From: Bacillus sp. SG-1
GTDB lineage: Bacteria > Bacillota > Bacilli > Bacillales > Bacillaceae_B
Assembly (NCBI RefSeq): GCF_000181495.1
Contig: NZ_ABCF01000001.1
Location: 124,001-188,000, forward strand
Length of the DNA: 64,000 bases
Direction: 5' to 3'
In this document: one piece after another, positions 46,089-55,410 of the stretch
Position numbering within the stretch: position 1 is the stretch's first letter
How the letters are laid out: every line of letters begins with the position of its first letter
Program-made: the position numbers and the translations under genes
The notes under the pieces: model-generated
Told to the model about the DNA's origin: nothing
The model's input: the letters and a program-made list of their open reading frames with translations, nothing else
The model's database searches: none

Positions 46089-46295
46089 ATGATACATCGT
46101 GACTGGACCAACCGTCCTTCCATCAAAACTGTGAAATGTGTACATACAAACGCTGCAAAGTATAAAGTTGAAAATGTTTTAACAGCAGGCAAAACATATG
46201 AAGTGAAAAATGAATCAGAAGATTACTTCTTCGTGATTGACGACAGCGGGAAAATGGGCGGTTTCTACAAAGATTATTTTGAAGAAGCGAAATAG
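46089..46295 (+). CDS. Small conserved protein, probably DUF6501 family
   Basis: The 68-aa protein reads MIHRDWTNRPSIKTVKCVHT then TAGKTYEVKNESEDYFFVID and GGFYKDYFEE. This is a small beta-barrel-like pattern conserved among Bacillaceae; I recall it as DUF6501, function unknown. AGGAG lies 8 nt before the ATG and a strong terminator follows, so it is a single-gene transcript. Confidence 0.78.
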   Translation: MIHRDWTNRPSIKTVKCVHTNAAKYKVENVLTAGKTYEVKNESEDYFFVIDDSGKMGGFYKDYFEEAK

Positions 46296-46305
46296 ATTGG
46301 ATTCT

Positions 46306-46340
46306 AAGCGGTGAATGGCATATGCATTCACCGCTTTTTT
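46306..46340 (+). terminator. Intrinsic terminator after the DUF6501-like gene
   Basis: AAGCGGTGAATG pairs with CATTCACCGCTT around GCATATG, followed by a T-run. Confidence 0.9.
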
Positions 46341-46356
46341 AATTGAGGATAAATGT

Positions 46357-46485
46357 GTTCCTTTGAAAGAAGAAATCGTAGTTGAAGGGATACGATTAAG
46401 GAAGAAACGTTCCCCTTGAAGGAGGATTCCGCGGTTGAAGGGGTAAGATTAAGGGAAAAACGTGCCCCATGAAGTAGGAGCCGGC
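46357..46485. repeat. Tandem array 3: about 2.4 units of 52-53 bp
   Basis: Units start at 46357, 46409 and 46462 (partial). Each has CCCCTT or CCTTTG near the left and TTGAAGGG(G) about 25 nt later as imperfect inverted arms, then TA(A/C)GATTAAGG and GAAAAACGT. Copies are diverged (roughly three quarters identical). The array lies between the DUF6501-like gene and the MoxR gene; the rest of that gap (46486-46632) holds nothing recognised. Confidence 0.7.
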
Positions 46486-46632
46486 AGCTCTAGGGATCTG
46501 ATTATAAGTGCATGAACCGTATCGTTAATAAATGATAAAGGCATCTCGTGACCTTCGTCGTTGCAGTGAAACCGTTTTTCCATGTAGAATGGTTTCTAGT
46601 GTAGAATTTCGTTTTAGGAAGGAAGAATTACA

Positions 46633-47514
46633 ATGAGTTTAGAAAACCAATTACCTGAAGCTGTTTCAGGGATTTTATCAAATAGAAAAACCCAATTTAC
46701 GGGTGATGAATATCAATCCTTGATAGGAGAGGGTGGTTACACAGCCCAGGATGCAGCCATCCTTGAAGATGCGATTATTGCCTTGGGAATGGGGAAAAAT
46801 GTTCTCCTGAAAGGTCCTACGGGTTCTGGGAAAACGAAACTTGCGGACACGCTTTCCTCTATTTTTTCTCAACCGATGCACAGCATAAATTGTTCAGTCG
46901 ATATGGATGCAGAAGCGCTGCTCGGCTACAAAACAATTGCTGAAAGAGATGGTAAAAATACGATTGAATTTATTGAGGGGCCGGTCATTGAAGCGATGAA
47001 AAAGGGCCATTTACTCTATATTGATGAAATAAATATGGCTAAACCCGAAACACTTCCGATTTTGAATGGTGTATTGGATTACCGTCGAATGATTACAAAT
47101 CCGTTTACAGGAGATGTAATCAAGGCATCAGAAACCTTTGGTGTCATTGCGGCCATCAATGAAGGCTATGTCGGAACGGTTCCTCTAAATGAAGCATTAA
47201 AAAACAGGTTTGTTGTTATAGATGTGCCTTATATCAGCGGAGAGACCTTAAAGTCAGTCATTATGTCACAGAGTAAGCTGCAAGACGAGAAGCTGGTTGA
47301 AAAATTCATCGCTTTATCATCTGATCTGTTGGTACAAGTGAGAAATGGACAGGTTTCCGAAGAAGCCGCATCCATCCGTGCATTGATTGATGCATGTGAT
47401 TTGGCGTTGTACCTGCCACCAATGAGGGCCATCCAGCGCGGAATTATTGATAAGCTGGAAGATGACAGAGAGAAAGCGGCCATTCTTAATATCGCAGAAA
47501 CTCTTTTTGAGTAA
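46633..47514 (+). CDS. yojN: MoxR-type AAA+ ATPase (YojN-like)
   Basis: This 293-aa AAA+ ATPase has Walker A GPTGSGKT (near residue 60), Walker [12 protein letters not shown], sensor 1 VIAAINEG and arginine finger region NRFVVID. It is of the NorQ/CbbQ-like MoxR type that pairs with a VWA-domain protein to remodel or load metal into a client enzyme. The next gene encodes such a VWA protein, 11 nt on. In B. subtilis the pair yojN-yojO lies beside odhAB; here it lies 7 kb downstream. The client is unknown. GGAAGGAAG precedes the ATG. Confidence 0.9.
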   Translation: MSLENQLPEAVSGILSNRKTQFTGDEYQSLIGEGGYTAQDAAILEDAIIALGMGKNVLLKGPTGSGKTKLADTLSSIFSQPMHSINCSVDMDAEALLGYKTIAERDGKNTIEFIEGPVIEAMKKGHLLYIDEINMAKPETLPILNGVLDYRRMITNPFTGDVIKASETFGVIAAINEGYVGTVPLNEALKNRFVVIDVPYISGETLKSVIMSQSKLQDEKLVEKFIALSSDLLVQVRNGQVSEEAASIRALIDACDLALYLPPMRAIQRGIIDKLEDDREKAAILNIAETLFE

Positions 47515-47525
47515 GGATTGATTGT

Positions 47526-49445
47526 ATGCGGAGATTTATACAGTTTAATGATGAAAAAATTGATTCGTTTCTTTTTATGGAGCTGTCCGACCTTGCCAAG
47601 ACATTGACACAAAACGGTGAGATGGAATTGGAATATGGTCCCCATTCCTATATGGACGCAAAAAATGAAACAGTTTACGTGACACATTTTTGGGACCACA
47701 GAAGCAAGTTGGAAGAGATCGATGGCTTGAAAAGCGATATTTTCCTCAGAACAATCGGCAATTTAAAACATACCGATGTAGCGGAGACAGAAAAGTATAT
47801 AAAAAAGGTGAAAGCAACTAAGCTGCCGAGTCTTGGAAAGCAGCTATTTACACTAGCAGAGGATATCCGTTTGGAGGAAATCTGCAAGCGGGAAAGACCT
47901 GGTACGAAAAAAGCCTTTGAAACCAGAAGGAATCTTTATCGCCAGTACTTTCAATCTCAGCTGAAGGTTAACTTGGTAAAGAGTGTTTTTACCGATGCGT
48001 TGTATAACAGCATGTACTTGATTCTTAATGCCAAATCCCCACTTGAACAGGAGATTACCATCAACGAGCGAATCGATATGGCTATGCCATTCATCAAAGA
48101 CTCACTTTTGAAATTCTTTGACACAAGATCTACAAAAGATGTGAGCCGAATCTGCCTGGACTTAATGGATGTTTTTGAAGAGATTCTTGAAAAAGATATG
48201 CTCAACGAATATTTTCATCTCCCTGAAAAGGTATATGCCCAGGAAGAGAATGGCTTGACGATAGAAGATTTAAAAAGAAAAGACCCGCTTCAAAACGATG
48301 ATACTCTTGATGAGGAGAGTACTGGCGAAGAAGAAGTGTTTGAAGAAGAGATGGAGACCTGGCATCGTGAAACGAGTGATAAAGGTGATTCATTCCTTCA
48401 ATTTGATCTCGATCAAGGGTCTAAGGCTGACTTGATGGGTAATGGAGTGAGGGAAGGAGAAGAGGGGGACCAGGCACTCGGAATGGTGCAAGGGTCTTCA
48501 CAGGAGACAGCAAATAAAGATTACTCGCAAATGGAAGCTGCCCGTCAGGATAGGGAAGACGAACAGGGTGGAGGAGAGATGGAATATGGAAAAGAGAACA
48601 GATTTGCTTATCCAATTTTCCTTTCGCCGGAAACACCCGAGTATGAAGACATCAGAGCGTATGATACCAACAAGGGCTTGATTGCACCTTATCAGAAAAA
48701 ACTAAAAAAAATGATTGAAAAGACGTTGGAACATAAAAAAATTCAACCTAGAAGCGACCTCCATTTCGGAAGATTAAACAAAAAACTTCTTAGATTCCTG
48801 ACAGATGACAACCCAAGACTGTTTTATAAGAAGCAGAATCCCTCCACGGAAATCGATGCGGTATTCTCCTTGCTTGTGGATTGTTCAGCCTCCATGTATG
48901 ACAAAATGGATCAAACCAAGCTTGGTATCACACTGTTTCATGAATCATTGAAATCAGTGAGGGTTCCGCATGAAGTGGTAGGGTTTTGGGAAGACACCAA
49001 TCATGCAACAGAAACCAAACAGCCGAATTACTTAAAGACGGTAGTGGATTTCCAGGGCAGCCTCAAACCTGGAAGGGGTCCGGAAATCATGAGCCTTCAG
49101 CCTGAGGAAGATAACCGCGACGGATTTGCCATCAGGCTCATGACAGACAGACTGCTGCACCGAAGTGAAAAGCAAAAATTCTTGCTTGTATTTTCAGATG
49201 GAGAACCGGCTGCATTCGGCTATGAGCAAAATGGAATCGTCGACACACATGAAGCGGTTTTGCAAGCCAGAAAACAAGGAATCGAAGTCATTAATGTGTT
49301 TCTTTCAAATGAGGAAATAGAAGAGGCCCAACGGAAAATGATTGAGAACATTTATGGAAAGTTCAGTATCCTTGTTTCTGATGTGGAAGAACTCCCGGAT
49401 GTCCTGTTTCCGTTGCTGAGACGATTGTTGATCAAAAGTTTGTAA
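47526..49445 (+). CDS. yojO: VWA-domain protein (YojO, NorD-like)
   Basis: The 639-aa partner of the MoxR ATPase has an N-terminal helical part (about 1-230), an acidic low-complexity middle (about 245-350: DDTLDEESTGEEEVFEEEME), and a C-terminal von Willebrand A domain (about 440-639) with MIDAS motif DCSASMYD (D-x-S-x-S), a distal Thr, and FSDGEP completing the metal site. Length equals B. subtilis YojO. A metal-dependent adhesion role inside the cell, as adaptor of the ATPase, is inferred from NorQ/NorD and CbbQ/CbbO pairs. Confidence 0.9.
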   Translation: MRRFIQFNDEKIDSFLFMELSDLAKTLTQNGEMELEYGPHSYMDAKNETVYVTHFWDHRSKLEEIDGLKSDIFLRTIGNLKHTDVAETEKYIKKVKATKLPSLGKQLFTLAEDIRLEEICKRERPGTKKAFETRRNLYRQYFQSQLKVNLVKSVFTDALYNSMYLILNAKSPLEQEITINERIDMAMPFIKDSLLKFFDTRSTKDVSRICLDLMDVFEEILEKDMLNEYFHLPEKVYAQEENGLTIEDLKRKDPLQNDDTLDEESTGEEEVFEEEMETWHRETSDKGDSFLQFDLDQGSKADLMGNGVREGEEGDQALGMVQGSSQETANKDYSQMEAARQDREDEQGGGEMEYGKENRFAYPIFLSPETPEYEDIRAYDTNKGLIAPYQKKLKKMIEKTLEHKKIQPRSDLHFGRLNKKLLRFLTDDNPRLFYKKQNPSTEIDAVFSLLVDCSASMYDKMDQTKLGITLFHESLKSVRVPHEVVGFWEDTNHATETKQPNYLKTVVDFQGSLKPGRGPEIMSLQPEEDNRDGFAIRLMTDRLLHRSEKQKFLLVFSDGEPAAFGYEQNGIVDTHEAVLQARKQGIEVINVFLSNEEIEEAQRKMIENIYGKFSILVSDVEELPDVLFPLLRRLLIKSL

Positions 49446-49456
49446 AGGGCTGGAAA

Positions 49457-49640
49457 GTGTCTTTAGAAAGGTTCTAAAGACCAAAAGCGGAGCAAAATAG
49501 AGTAAATGTGTCTTTAGAGGACTTCTAAAGACCAACAGCCCAGCGAAAACAGAGTGAAAGTGTCTTACTTAAGAGAGGTTCTAAAGACAAAAACCCAGCG
49601 AAACCAGAGAGAAAGTGCTTCTAGAGGCCAATAGCCTAAT
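49457..49640. repeat. Tandem array 4: about four units of 51-55 bp
   Basis: Units start near 49457, 49508, 49560 and 49615. Arms are GTCTTTAGA / TCTAAAGAC with a short loop, then CAACAGCCCAGCGAAAACAG and AGTGAAA. The last unit is decayed. It follows the yojO stop by 11 nt. Confidence 0.8.
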
Positions 49641-49675
49641 GAATTCCAAGCAAAATGACCGCCGGAAGAGTTCCA

Positions 49676-49709
49676 AAAGCTTGTCACTATTAAAGTGACA
49701 GGCTTTTTT
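49676..49709 (+). terminator. Intrinsic terminator after array 4
   Basis: AAAGCTTGTCACT pairs with AGTGACAGGCTTT (one G-T pair) around ATTAA, followed by T. It would end the yojNO transcript with the array included. Confidence 0.8.
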
Positions 49710-49884
49710 GTGTTTTACAGACTCCTGTAATGGATAATATAAATAGATATGCCACTCGTGCTAGGACCAACTTGAAAAATAGCCGCAACCAATGCATTTT
49801 CATTAAACTACAGTTCTTGGCGAATAATAAAAGGCACTGGTACAGTACATAATGTTCAAAGTTAAAATGAAAGGAAGTCATATC

Positions 49885-51462
49885 ATGCATGAATTGGATT
49901 TGCATCATATATTTCAGCTTGGCCTGATCTTGGTGATGATTGCTGCGGGTATTACGGCGGTCGCCAAAAAGTTAAAGCAGCCTTACCCCATAGCACTGGT
50001 CATCATTGGTGCTTTGATTGGTCTCTTTGATATTCCTGTGCTGGAGCCATTGAAACTGTTCATTACGGAAGGGGAAGTCTTCAATTTTGTCATCATCACT
50101 CTTTTCTTGCCGGCACTGTTAGGGGAGGCAGCGCTTAAACTTCCTTTTGCCCATTTGAAGGATAATAAAGAGCCGATTTTTTCGCTTGCTTTTGTGGGGA
50201 CATTCGTATCTACCATAATAATCGGATTCAGCACTATTTATTTCTTTGATTTTTCAATACCAGCTGCGTTTGTGTTTGCGGCTCTGATGAGTGCAACAGA
50301 CCCGGTGAGTGTACTTTCTATTTTCAAAAGTGTCGGGGTAAACAAAAGGCTGGCTGTGGTCATCGAAGGAGAGAGTTTGTTCAATGATGGGCTTGCGGTC
50401 GTTCTTTTTAATATTTCGGCGTTCTACTTACTTTCCTACCTGGATGCAGGATGGGCTGGTCTCGGAAGCGGTGCCTGGGAGTTTGTCAGAGTCGTTTCAC
50501 TTGGTTTAATCATTGGAGGCTCACTTGGTTTCGGATTTTCTGTTTTGACGAAGTACTTTGATGACTATCCATTGGAAATCATTTTCAGCATCATCTTGTT
50601 CTATGGGTCGTTTTTATTAGCTGAGAGTGTTCATGCTTCAGGTGTTATTGCAGTAGTGGTTGCCGCCTTGATTTTTGGTAACTACGGAGGCAGGATCGGC
50701 ATGAGTCCGACAACCAAGTTGAATATTAATAACTTCTGGGATGTAGCTGCTCTGTTAGCCAACTCACTTGTTTTCCTGATGGTCGGGCTCGAGATCACCA
50801 GGATTGATTTAGTGGACAAGTGGCAGCTGATTCTCGCAGCCATCCCTCTTGTGCTTGTTGCCAGAAGCATAGCTGTATATTCGAGTCTCGCATTTATCAA
50901 GAGTTTTCCGCTTAAATGGAAACATATCTTGAACTGGGGTGGGCTGAAGGGATCGCTATCAGTCGCGCTTGTTTTGAGCCTTCCAAGGGAATTTACCGGC
51001 CGGGAAGATATTTTGGTGCTTGCCTTCAGTGTCGTCCTGTTCTCGCTTGTCGTACAGGGTCTATCCTTAAAGCCATTGATCGGATGGATGGGGGTAAAAC
51101 CGGAGAAGGAAGGGTCCGTGGAATTTGAAAAACTGATTGCTCAACTTCATCGATACGAGACAGCCATCACGGAAATTCACAGAGTCAAACAAAAGCTTTA
51201 TATCACAGATCCAGTTTCTGAAGAGTTGGTCGCTGTCTATGAAAAAAGGCTGGATATCCTCAAAGCTGAGATAAATGAATTGTTTGAAAAAGTACCTGAT
51301 TTAAAGCAGGATCAGATGAATTCACTCAAGAAGCATACTCTTTATGCCGAACATGAAGCAATTGACAACCTTTTGAGAGAAGAGATCATCTCGAATGAAA
51401 CAGCTGAAAGAGAGCATGAACGACTTACAGATGCCATCATTAATATAGAAGGGAAGCATTAA
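49885..51462 (+). CDS. CPA1 family cation:proton antiporter
   Basis: This 525-aa antiporter has about 12 membrane segments and a cytosolic C-terminal tail (about 400-525). The CPA1 hallmarks are present: SATDPVSVLSIF (near residue 145) and EGESLFNDGLAVVLF with the ion-binding acidic residues, followed by GGSLGFGF. The tail carries a coiled-coil-like charged region (KRLDILKAEINELFEKV). Na+, Li+ or K+ as substrate cannot be told. ATG 49885 is chosen with AAAGGAAG 7 nt upstream; an in-frame ATG at 49852 would add 11 polar residues. Confidence 0.9.
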   Translation: MHELDLHHIFQLGLILVMIAAGITAVAKKLKQPYPIALVIIGALIGLFDIPVLEPLKLFITEGEVFNFVIITLFLPALLGEAALKLPFAHLKDNKEPIFSLAFVGTFVSTIIIGFSTIYFFDFSIPAAFVFAALMSATDPVSVLSIFKSVGVNKRLAVVIEGESLFNDGLAVVLFNISAFYLLSYLDAGWAGLGSGAWEFVRVVSLGLIIGGSLGFGFSVLTKYFDDYPLEIIFSIILFYGSFLLAESVHASGVIAVVVAALIFGNYGGRIGMSPTTKLNINNFWDVAALLANSLVFLMVGLEITRIDLVDKWQLILAAIPLVLVARSIAVYSSLAFIKSFPLKWKHILNWGGLKGSLSVALVLSLPREFTGREDILVLAFSVVLFSLVVQGLSLKPLIGWMGVKPEKEGSVEFEKLIAQLHRYETAITEIHRVKQKLYITDPVSEELVAVYEKRLDILKAEINELFEKVPDLKQDQMNSLKKHTLYAEHEAIDNLLREEIISNETAEREHERLTDAIINIEGKH

Positions 51463-51503
51463 TAACAAATAAATGGTATAATGAGGAAAAGGAGGCAAAG
51501 CAA

Positions 51504-51683
51504 ATGTTCTGGGTATATTTTGCAATTCCTTTCGTTTTGGTTCTCGTTTACGCTGTTTACCACGATTACAAGAAAAAACCTTACTCCTCGGAGCGCAGAT
51601 CTTCAAAAAATGAGGACTATGCCTATGCACAAAGTATGGCAGAAGTTAACCGTCATAGTAACAGCAGTGGAGGCCCGCTTTAA
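51504..51683 (+). CDS. Small membrane protein (59 aa)
   Basis: ATG 51504 has AAAGGAGG 8 nt upstream. The product has an N-terminal hydrophobic helix (FWVYFAIPFVLVLVYAVYHD), then a basic and polar tail (KKKPYSSERRSS, then AEVNRHSNSSGGPL). The family is not recognised. It lies 41 nt after the antiporter gene with no terminator between, so it is probably co-transcribed. A longer overlapping frame (51481-51738) has no ribosome binding site and is rejected in favour of this one. Confidence 0.75.
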   Translation: MFWVYFAIPFVLVLVYAVYHDYKKKPYSSERRSSKNEDYAYAQSMAEVNRHSNSSGGPL

Positions 51684-52134
51684 TACCAGCCAAATAGGCA
51701 TTCTTCTAACGGGTTCTGCTTTCGAGTCTAAAACTTAAAATATCACAACAAAAGGAGTGCCAAATCGCATCGATTTGGCACTCCTTTTTACTTGTTTTAA
51801 CGGTGATTTTTTCAGGGTGCACTTTTATTGTCTGGATTATTAAACCTATCAATTTTCCCACCTTATTTATTCATTCAGTTATCTGGAGCTTATCGACTAA
51901 AAGTAAGTTTCTTTTTATGAGAAATTAATTATGAGGTTATATCAAGTGTTAATGTCATTAAGTAAAAGTGAGCACTCACAAACGGCCAGACTTAAATAAT
52001 TTGTCAAAAACTAAGTAAAATATAGTATTTTCTACCACTTTAGTGTAAAATTACACATAAGGGATAAATAGAGCCTTTTGGAGTCTTAGTGGTAGGTATT
52101 GAATTACGGGCTAATTATATTGTGAGGTGACATT
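51684..52134. other. Gene-free gap between the antiporter operon and the 231-aa gene
   Basis: Apart from the terminator at 51750-51790, the stretch is AT-rich. No frame with a ribosome binding site and no copy of the window's repeats was found. It is the upstream region of a compositionally distinct gene. Confidence 0.5.
51750..51790 (+). terminator. Intrinsic terminator after the small membrane protein gene
   Basis: AAAGGAGTGCCAAATCG pairs perfectly with CGATTTGGCACTCCTTT around a 4-nt loop, followed by T. Confidence 0.92.
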
Positions 52135-52830
52135 ATGATTAAAAAACGAATTTTCATCATAATTATACTAACACTTATTTTTTCTTTTCTTATAATTTTT
52201 TACTCTTTATTTAATGGTATTCCTTTTGGCGGTTACATTGCCAAAGCAAAAATTACTGATTACGTGGAACAAGTATATGGCTTTGATGAAAGTATCTCCA
52301 AACCACAATTCAACTTGAAAAATTCAGCATATGAAGTTTACATACCTCAATTAGAAAACCGCTTTTCTTATGACCTTTTTAAAAAACGCATCATTGATGA
52401 GAAATTAGTAAATAAGGTTAACAATGAATTCAAAGATGATTACAATAAGTTAAAGAATTCATATGAGGGCAATATTGAGTTGCCAGATGCATCCCTGTTT
52501 AGCTCAATCTTGGCTAATGGTGAATATTCAAATGACATCGAAGTCTATCAAAAGCTTTATCTTTTAGGGATTATCAACCGTAAGAAGATTACTTCTAAGG
52601 AAAGTATTAAAATGCCGGCAAAACTTACTAAAGAAATAATAGACAGTTTAGGGGAAAGTTACAACATTACATCGCTTCAAGTGATATATACTGATTTAAA
52701 TGGTCAATACGAAATTACTTTAGATGACAAGAAAGCAATTTCAATCGAGACATTGAGTAGGAATACCTTAAAAAAGGATCAGATTGGTGTGGAAGGAAAA
52801 GAGTTAATTCGCGAATTAAAAGAAAACTAA
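52135..52830 (+). CDS. Membrane-anchored protein of unknown function, AT-rich gene (YfjL-like?)
   Basis: The 231-aa protein has an N-terminal signal-anchor (KKRIFIIIILTLIFSFLIIF), then FNGIPFGGYIAKAKITDYVE and a soluble domain with alternating strands and helices. The GxPFGxxxAKxKxxxY pattern after the anchor resembles YfjL-type Bacillus proteins; this is a weak recognition. The gene is visibly richer in A and T than its neighbours, with rare-codon-like usage (ATA, TTA), which suggests acquisition. GAGGTG lies before the ATG, and a terminator follows. Confidence 0.72.
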   Translation: MIKKRIFIIIILTLIFSFLIIFYSLFNGIPFGGYIAKAKITDYVEQVYGFDESISKPQFNLKNSAYEVYIPQLENRFSYDLFKKRIIDEKLVNKVNNEFKDDYNKLKNSYEGNIELPDASLFSSILANGEYSNDIEVYQKLYLLGIINRKKITSKESIKMPAKLTKEIIDSLGESYNITSLQVIYTDLNGQYEITLDDKKAISIETLSRNTLKKDQIGVEGKELIRELKEN

Positions 52831-52887
52831 AATGTTTAACTAAGCTGAAATCCGCGAACGGGGTATGTAATTTAATACAAACAGCAA

Positions 52888-52926
52888 AAAAATGGTCAGA
52901 GGTTTCAGCTGCTGACCATTTTTTTC
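52888..52926 (+). terminator. Intrinsic terminator after the 231-aa gene
   Basis: AAAAATGGTCAG pairs with CTGACCATTTTT around a 11-nt loop and ends in a T-run. Confidence 0.88.
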
Positions 52927-53026
52927 GGGGAAGTTATTGGCTGCGAGTAAATAAAATACGCCAAGACACAACCCGATACAACTGTCATCCACGTCTAGAT
53001 TCAGCGCCCGCGCTATGTTTTTACCT

Positions 53027-54178
53027 CTATTTAAGATGCAGAAGTTTGTTCTTTAGTTCGTTTTCCATGGATAGAAGTTCCTTTTCAGCTTGTTGTCTCT
53101 TTGATCTTCCTTCTTGCTGGATCCTCAATGTTTCTTCAATCGTGGAGATTAGATTTTCCTGTGTCTTCTTCAATGTTTCCATATCTATGATGGCCCGCTC
53201 ATTTTCTTTGGCAGCCTCAATACTGTTCGTTTTCAACATCTGTGAGTTCTTCAACAGCAACTCATTCGTTGTATCTGACACTTGCTTTTGTGCCTGTACA
53301 GCTTTTTTCTGATGAAACAGTGTTAGGGCAATCGCAATCTGATTCTTCCAGAGAGGAATGCTTGTCAGAATGGATGACTGTATTTTTTCTGCCAATGCGC
53401 CGTTTGTATTTTGAATCAGACGTATTTGCGGAGCGGTCTGTATCGTCATTTGTCTACTGATTTTCAAATCATGAATTCTTTTCTCCAGTCGATCCAGGAA
53501 TTGAAGGGCATCATTAACTTCCTGATACGCCATATCATCCTGAGTGGATTCAGCTTTTCTTCTCAAGGCCGGGATGGTCACAGATGATAATTCTTCATGC
53601 TTTAGTTCTGCTGCTGCAATATAAATATTCAGTGATTGGAAATAAGTCTTATTCTTTTCATATAATTCATCAAGGAAACGATTATCATCAATCAGGACAT
53701 TTTTGGAGTGCTCCAATTTTACGGAGATCCTGTCTACTTGACTCCCGATCTTTTGATACTTTGAAAGTACTTCTGAGATTGAGCTGGACAGTTTACCGAA
53801 AAATCTCTTAACAAATCCTTTTTTCTCATTTGAAAGCTCTTCGGGATTCATTTCCTTCAATCTTTTCATTAAATCGTTCAGTACATCCCCAATAGGGCCG
53901 ACATCTTTTTTCTGCACATGGTCAAGCATAGAATGAGAGAAATTCGACATCTGTGCCTGGGCTGCCGTACCATATTCCAATATAGCCTGGCTGTTATGCA
54001 TGTCGATTTGCTTTGCTATCTCCTGGGCTTTCTGTCTGTGTTCTGGTGTCAGGCGGTCAGCGAGTGCTACGGGAGCATGACCGACTTCATTGCTCTGAGC
54101 GGTACCGGATGAGAATGGATCTGCCAAGAGGCTTTCTAAATCATCATTTTTATAATGGGCTGAATTGTTTGAGTTCAT
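53027..54178 (-). CDS. yaaN: TelA/YaaN family protein (toxic anion resistance-like)
   Basis: This 383-aa soluble, strongly helical protein is of the TelA family, named for tellurite resistance but of unclear biochemical role. Features are an N-terminal low-complexity part, [55 protein letters not shown], and the central [20 protein letters not shown] typical of the family, then coiled coil to the end. AAGGAG lies 7 nt before ATG 54178. It is downstream of xpaC by 15 nt; the xpaC-yaaN pair also occurs in B. subtilis. Confidence 0.9.
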   Translation of the reverse strand: MNSNNSAHYKNDDLESLLADPFSSGTAQSNEVGHAPVALADRLTPEHRQKAQEIAKQIDMHNSQAILEYGTAAQAQMSNFSHSMLDHVQKKDVGPIGDVLNDLMKRLKEMNPEELSNEKKGFVKRFFGKLSSSISEVLSKYQKIGSQVDRISVKLEHSKNVLIDDNRFLDELYEKNKTYFQSLNIYIAAAELKHEELSSVTIPALRRKAESTQDDMAYQEVNDALQFLDRLEKRIHDLKISRQMTIQTAPQIRLIQNTNGALAEKIQSSILTSIPLWKNQIAIALTLFHQKKAVQAQKQVSDTTNELLLKNSQMLKTNSIEAAKENERAIIDMETLKKTQENLISTIEETLRIQQEGRSKRQQAEKELLSMENELKNKLLHLK

Positions 54179-54193
54179 GGAAAGGCTCCTTTT

Positions 54194-54805
54194 TTACTTT
54201 TTGTTTTTTCGTGCTACATCCAACTCGAAATCCAATGTCTGGATATCATTCGAAAGGACATTCATGAGATCTTCCTGCAGTGATTCTTCTAAGGAGTGCA
54301 AAGTTCTTTTAGCATCTTTTATAGACTGAAACACCTGATCGTTTTTAATTGGCTGTGTAGCAAGGTAAGTATATTTTTCGGACAGTTCTACGACGGAATC
54401 CAGATGGTAGAAGAAAAACTGCTCACTATGATAAAATTTCTTCGGTTCTTTACGGACGATTGTATAGATCCTCCTGGAAAGTCTGTTAAGCTCCAGAATT
54501 TGTTTGAATGCCCCAAGTGAGCGAACTTGGAACTGAGTCTTCTGGAGACGCTTAATTTTGGTCTTTGCCTCTTTTAAGTTTTTTTCAATATAGCGGTAAT
54601 CCTGTATAGTAATACCATTTCTCTTCAGAAATCTTCTGGTATACACCCATTTCCCCAATGCGGAACTAAGATATCCGGCTGCAGCTCCACCTGCGACTCC
54701 GAGGAGAAACGGCTGATCGAACCCGAATATCATGACGAGAAAGGTGATAAAAAATCCGTTAATTCCTAAAAATATTTTTAAGAATGTAAGCGGTATTGAT
54801 TTCAT
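54194..54805 (-). CDS. xpaC: XpaC-like protein
   Basis: This 203-aa protein has two adjacent hydrophobic helices near the N-terminus (LTFLKIFLGINGFFITFLVM and LLGVAGGAAAGYLSSALG) and a long helical cytosolic part (about 65-203) with RRFLKRNGITIQDYRYIEKN and LDSVVELSEKYTYLATQP. Length matches B. subtilis XpaC (about 204 aa), named for hydrolysis of a chromogenic phosphate substrate; its natural role is not known. It is the first gene of the pair with yaaN. AAGGAG precedes the ATG. Confidence 0.88.
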   Translation of the reverse strand: MKSIPLTFLKIFLGINGFFITFLVMIFGFDQPFLLGVAGGAAAGYLSSALGKWVYTRRFLKRNGITIQDYRYIEKNLKEAKTKIKRLQKTQFQVRSLGAFKQILELNRLSRRIYTIVRKEPKKFYHSEQFFFYHLDSVVELSEKYTYLATQPIKNDQVFQSIKDAKRTLHSLEESLQEDLMNVLSNDIQTLDFELDVARKNKK

Positions 54806-55019
54806 GTCATCTACTCCTTAATTTCTTATCGTTACCTCATTACTATTTATTACGATTCAATACGATAAAAGTTTCAAAAATCCTGCAAAAAATAGTGAAT
54901 TAAAGATTAGCTCGGTTTTGTGGTATTGCTAAATTCCCACAATAAAAAACTGACCATCTTCAGGCCAGTCATATATGAGCTGTTCTTGTTTTGCTATTAC
55001 AAATGAATTTCTATCACCG

Positions 55020-55085
55020 GGATAGCCTGGTAAGTAAGAAAGGAAAATGCTCTCCCAGTTCAGAGAATACCCAGAGTAAAATCAT
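55020..55085 (+). repeat. Dispersed element, family X, copy 2 (partial)
   Basis: GATAGCCTGGTAAGTAAGAA, then AGGAAAATGCT, CTCCCAGTTCAGAGAAT match the other two copies (289-360 minus strand, 55645-55720). The later AAAAACCCTTG part is diverged. It lies in the 54806-55131 gap, which has no gene. Confidence 0.45.
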
Positions 55086-55131
55086 GCCCTTAGGATTTTT
55101 ACCGAACGAGTCAATCCTTACAAAAAATACG

Positions 55132-55410
55132 TTACAGAGTCTGAAATTCAACGTCTTCAATGCCGTCTGTTTCAAGCTCGTTAATATGAACAATATCTAC
55201 ACGGGAAACCGGGCTTGCGCCATTTTTGACGAAGGTAACAAATCTCTCGATATTGGATGCTTCGCCTTCTGCTGTAACTTCGACTGAGCCGTTTTCAAGA
55301 TTTTTGGCCCATCCTGAAATCCCCATTTCGTCAGCTTTATTTTTCGTATAATAGCGAAAACCGACTCCTTGTACATGTCCTTCAACTAATAAATGTACTT
55401 TTCTTTCCAT
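55132..55410 (-). CDS. Acylphosphatase
   Basis: This 92-aa acylphosphatase hydrolyses carboxyl-phosphate mixed anhydrides. The active site is clear: GHVQGVGFRYYTKNKA with the phosphate-binding Arg (near residue 20) and GWAKNLENGSVEV with the catalytic Asn (near residue 38). ATG 55410 is the start, with GGAGGGGG 7 nt upstream; an earlier in-frame codon at 55437 would add nine residues without a site. B. subtilis has a single homologue, YflL. Confidence 0.93.
   Translation of the reverse strand: MERKVHLLVEGHVQGVGFRYYTKNKADEMGISGWAKNLENGSVEVTAEGEASNIERFVTFVKNGASPVSRVDIVHINELETDGIEDVEFQTL

Noticed and set aside
51481-51738. 85-aa frame overlapping the small membrane protein
   Set aside because: It has no ribosome binding site of its own, while the 59-aa frame at 51504 has AAAGGAGG at ideal spacing and membrane-protein topology.
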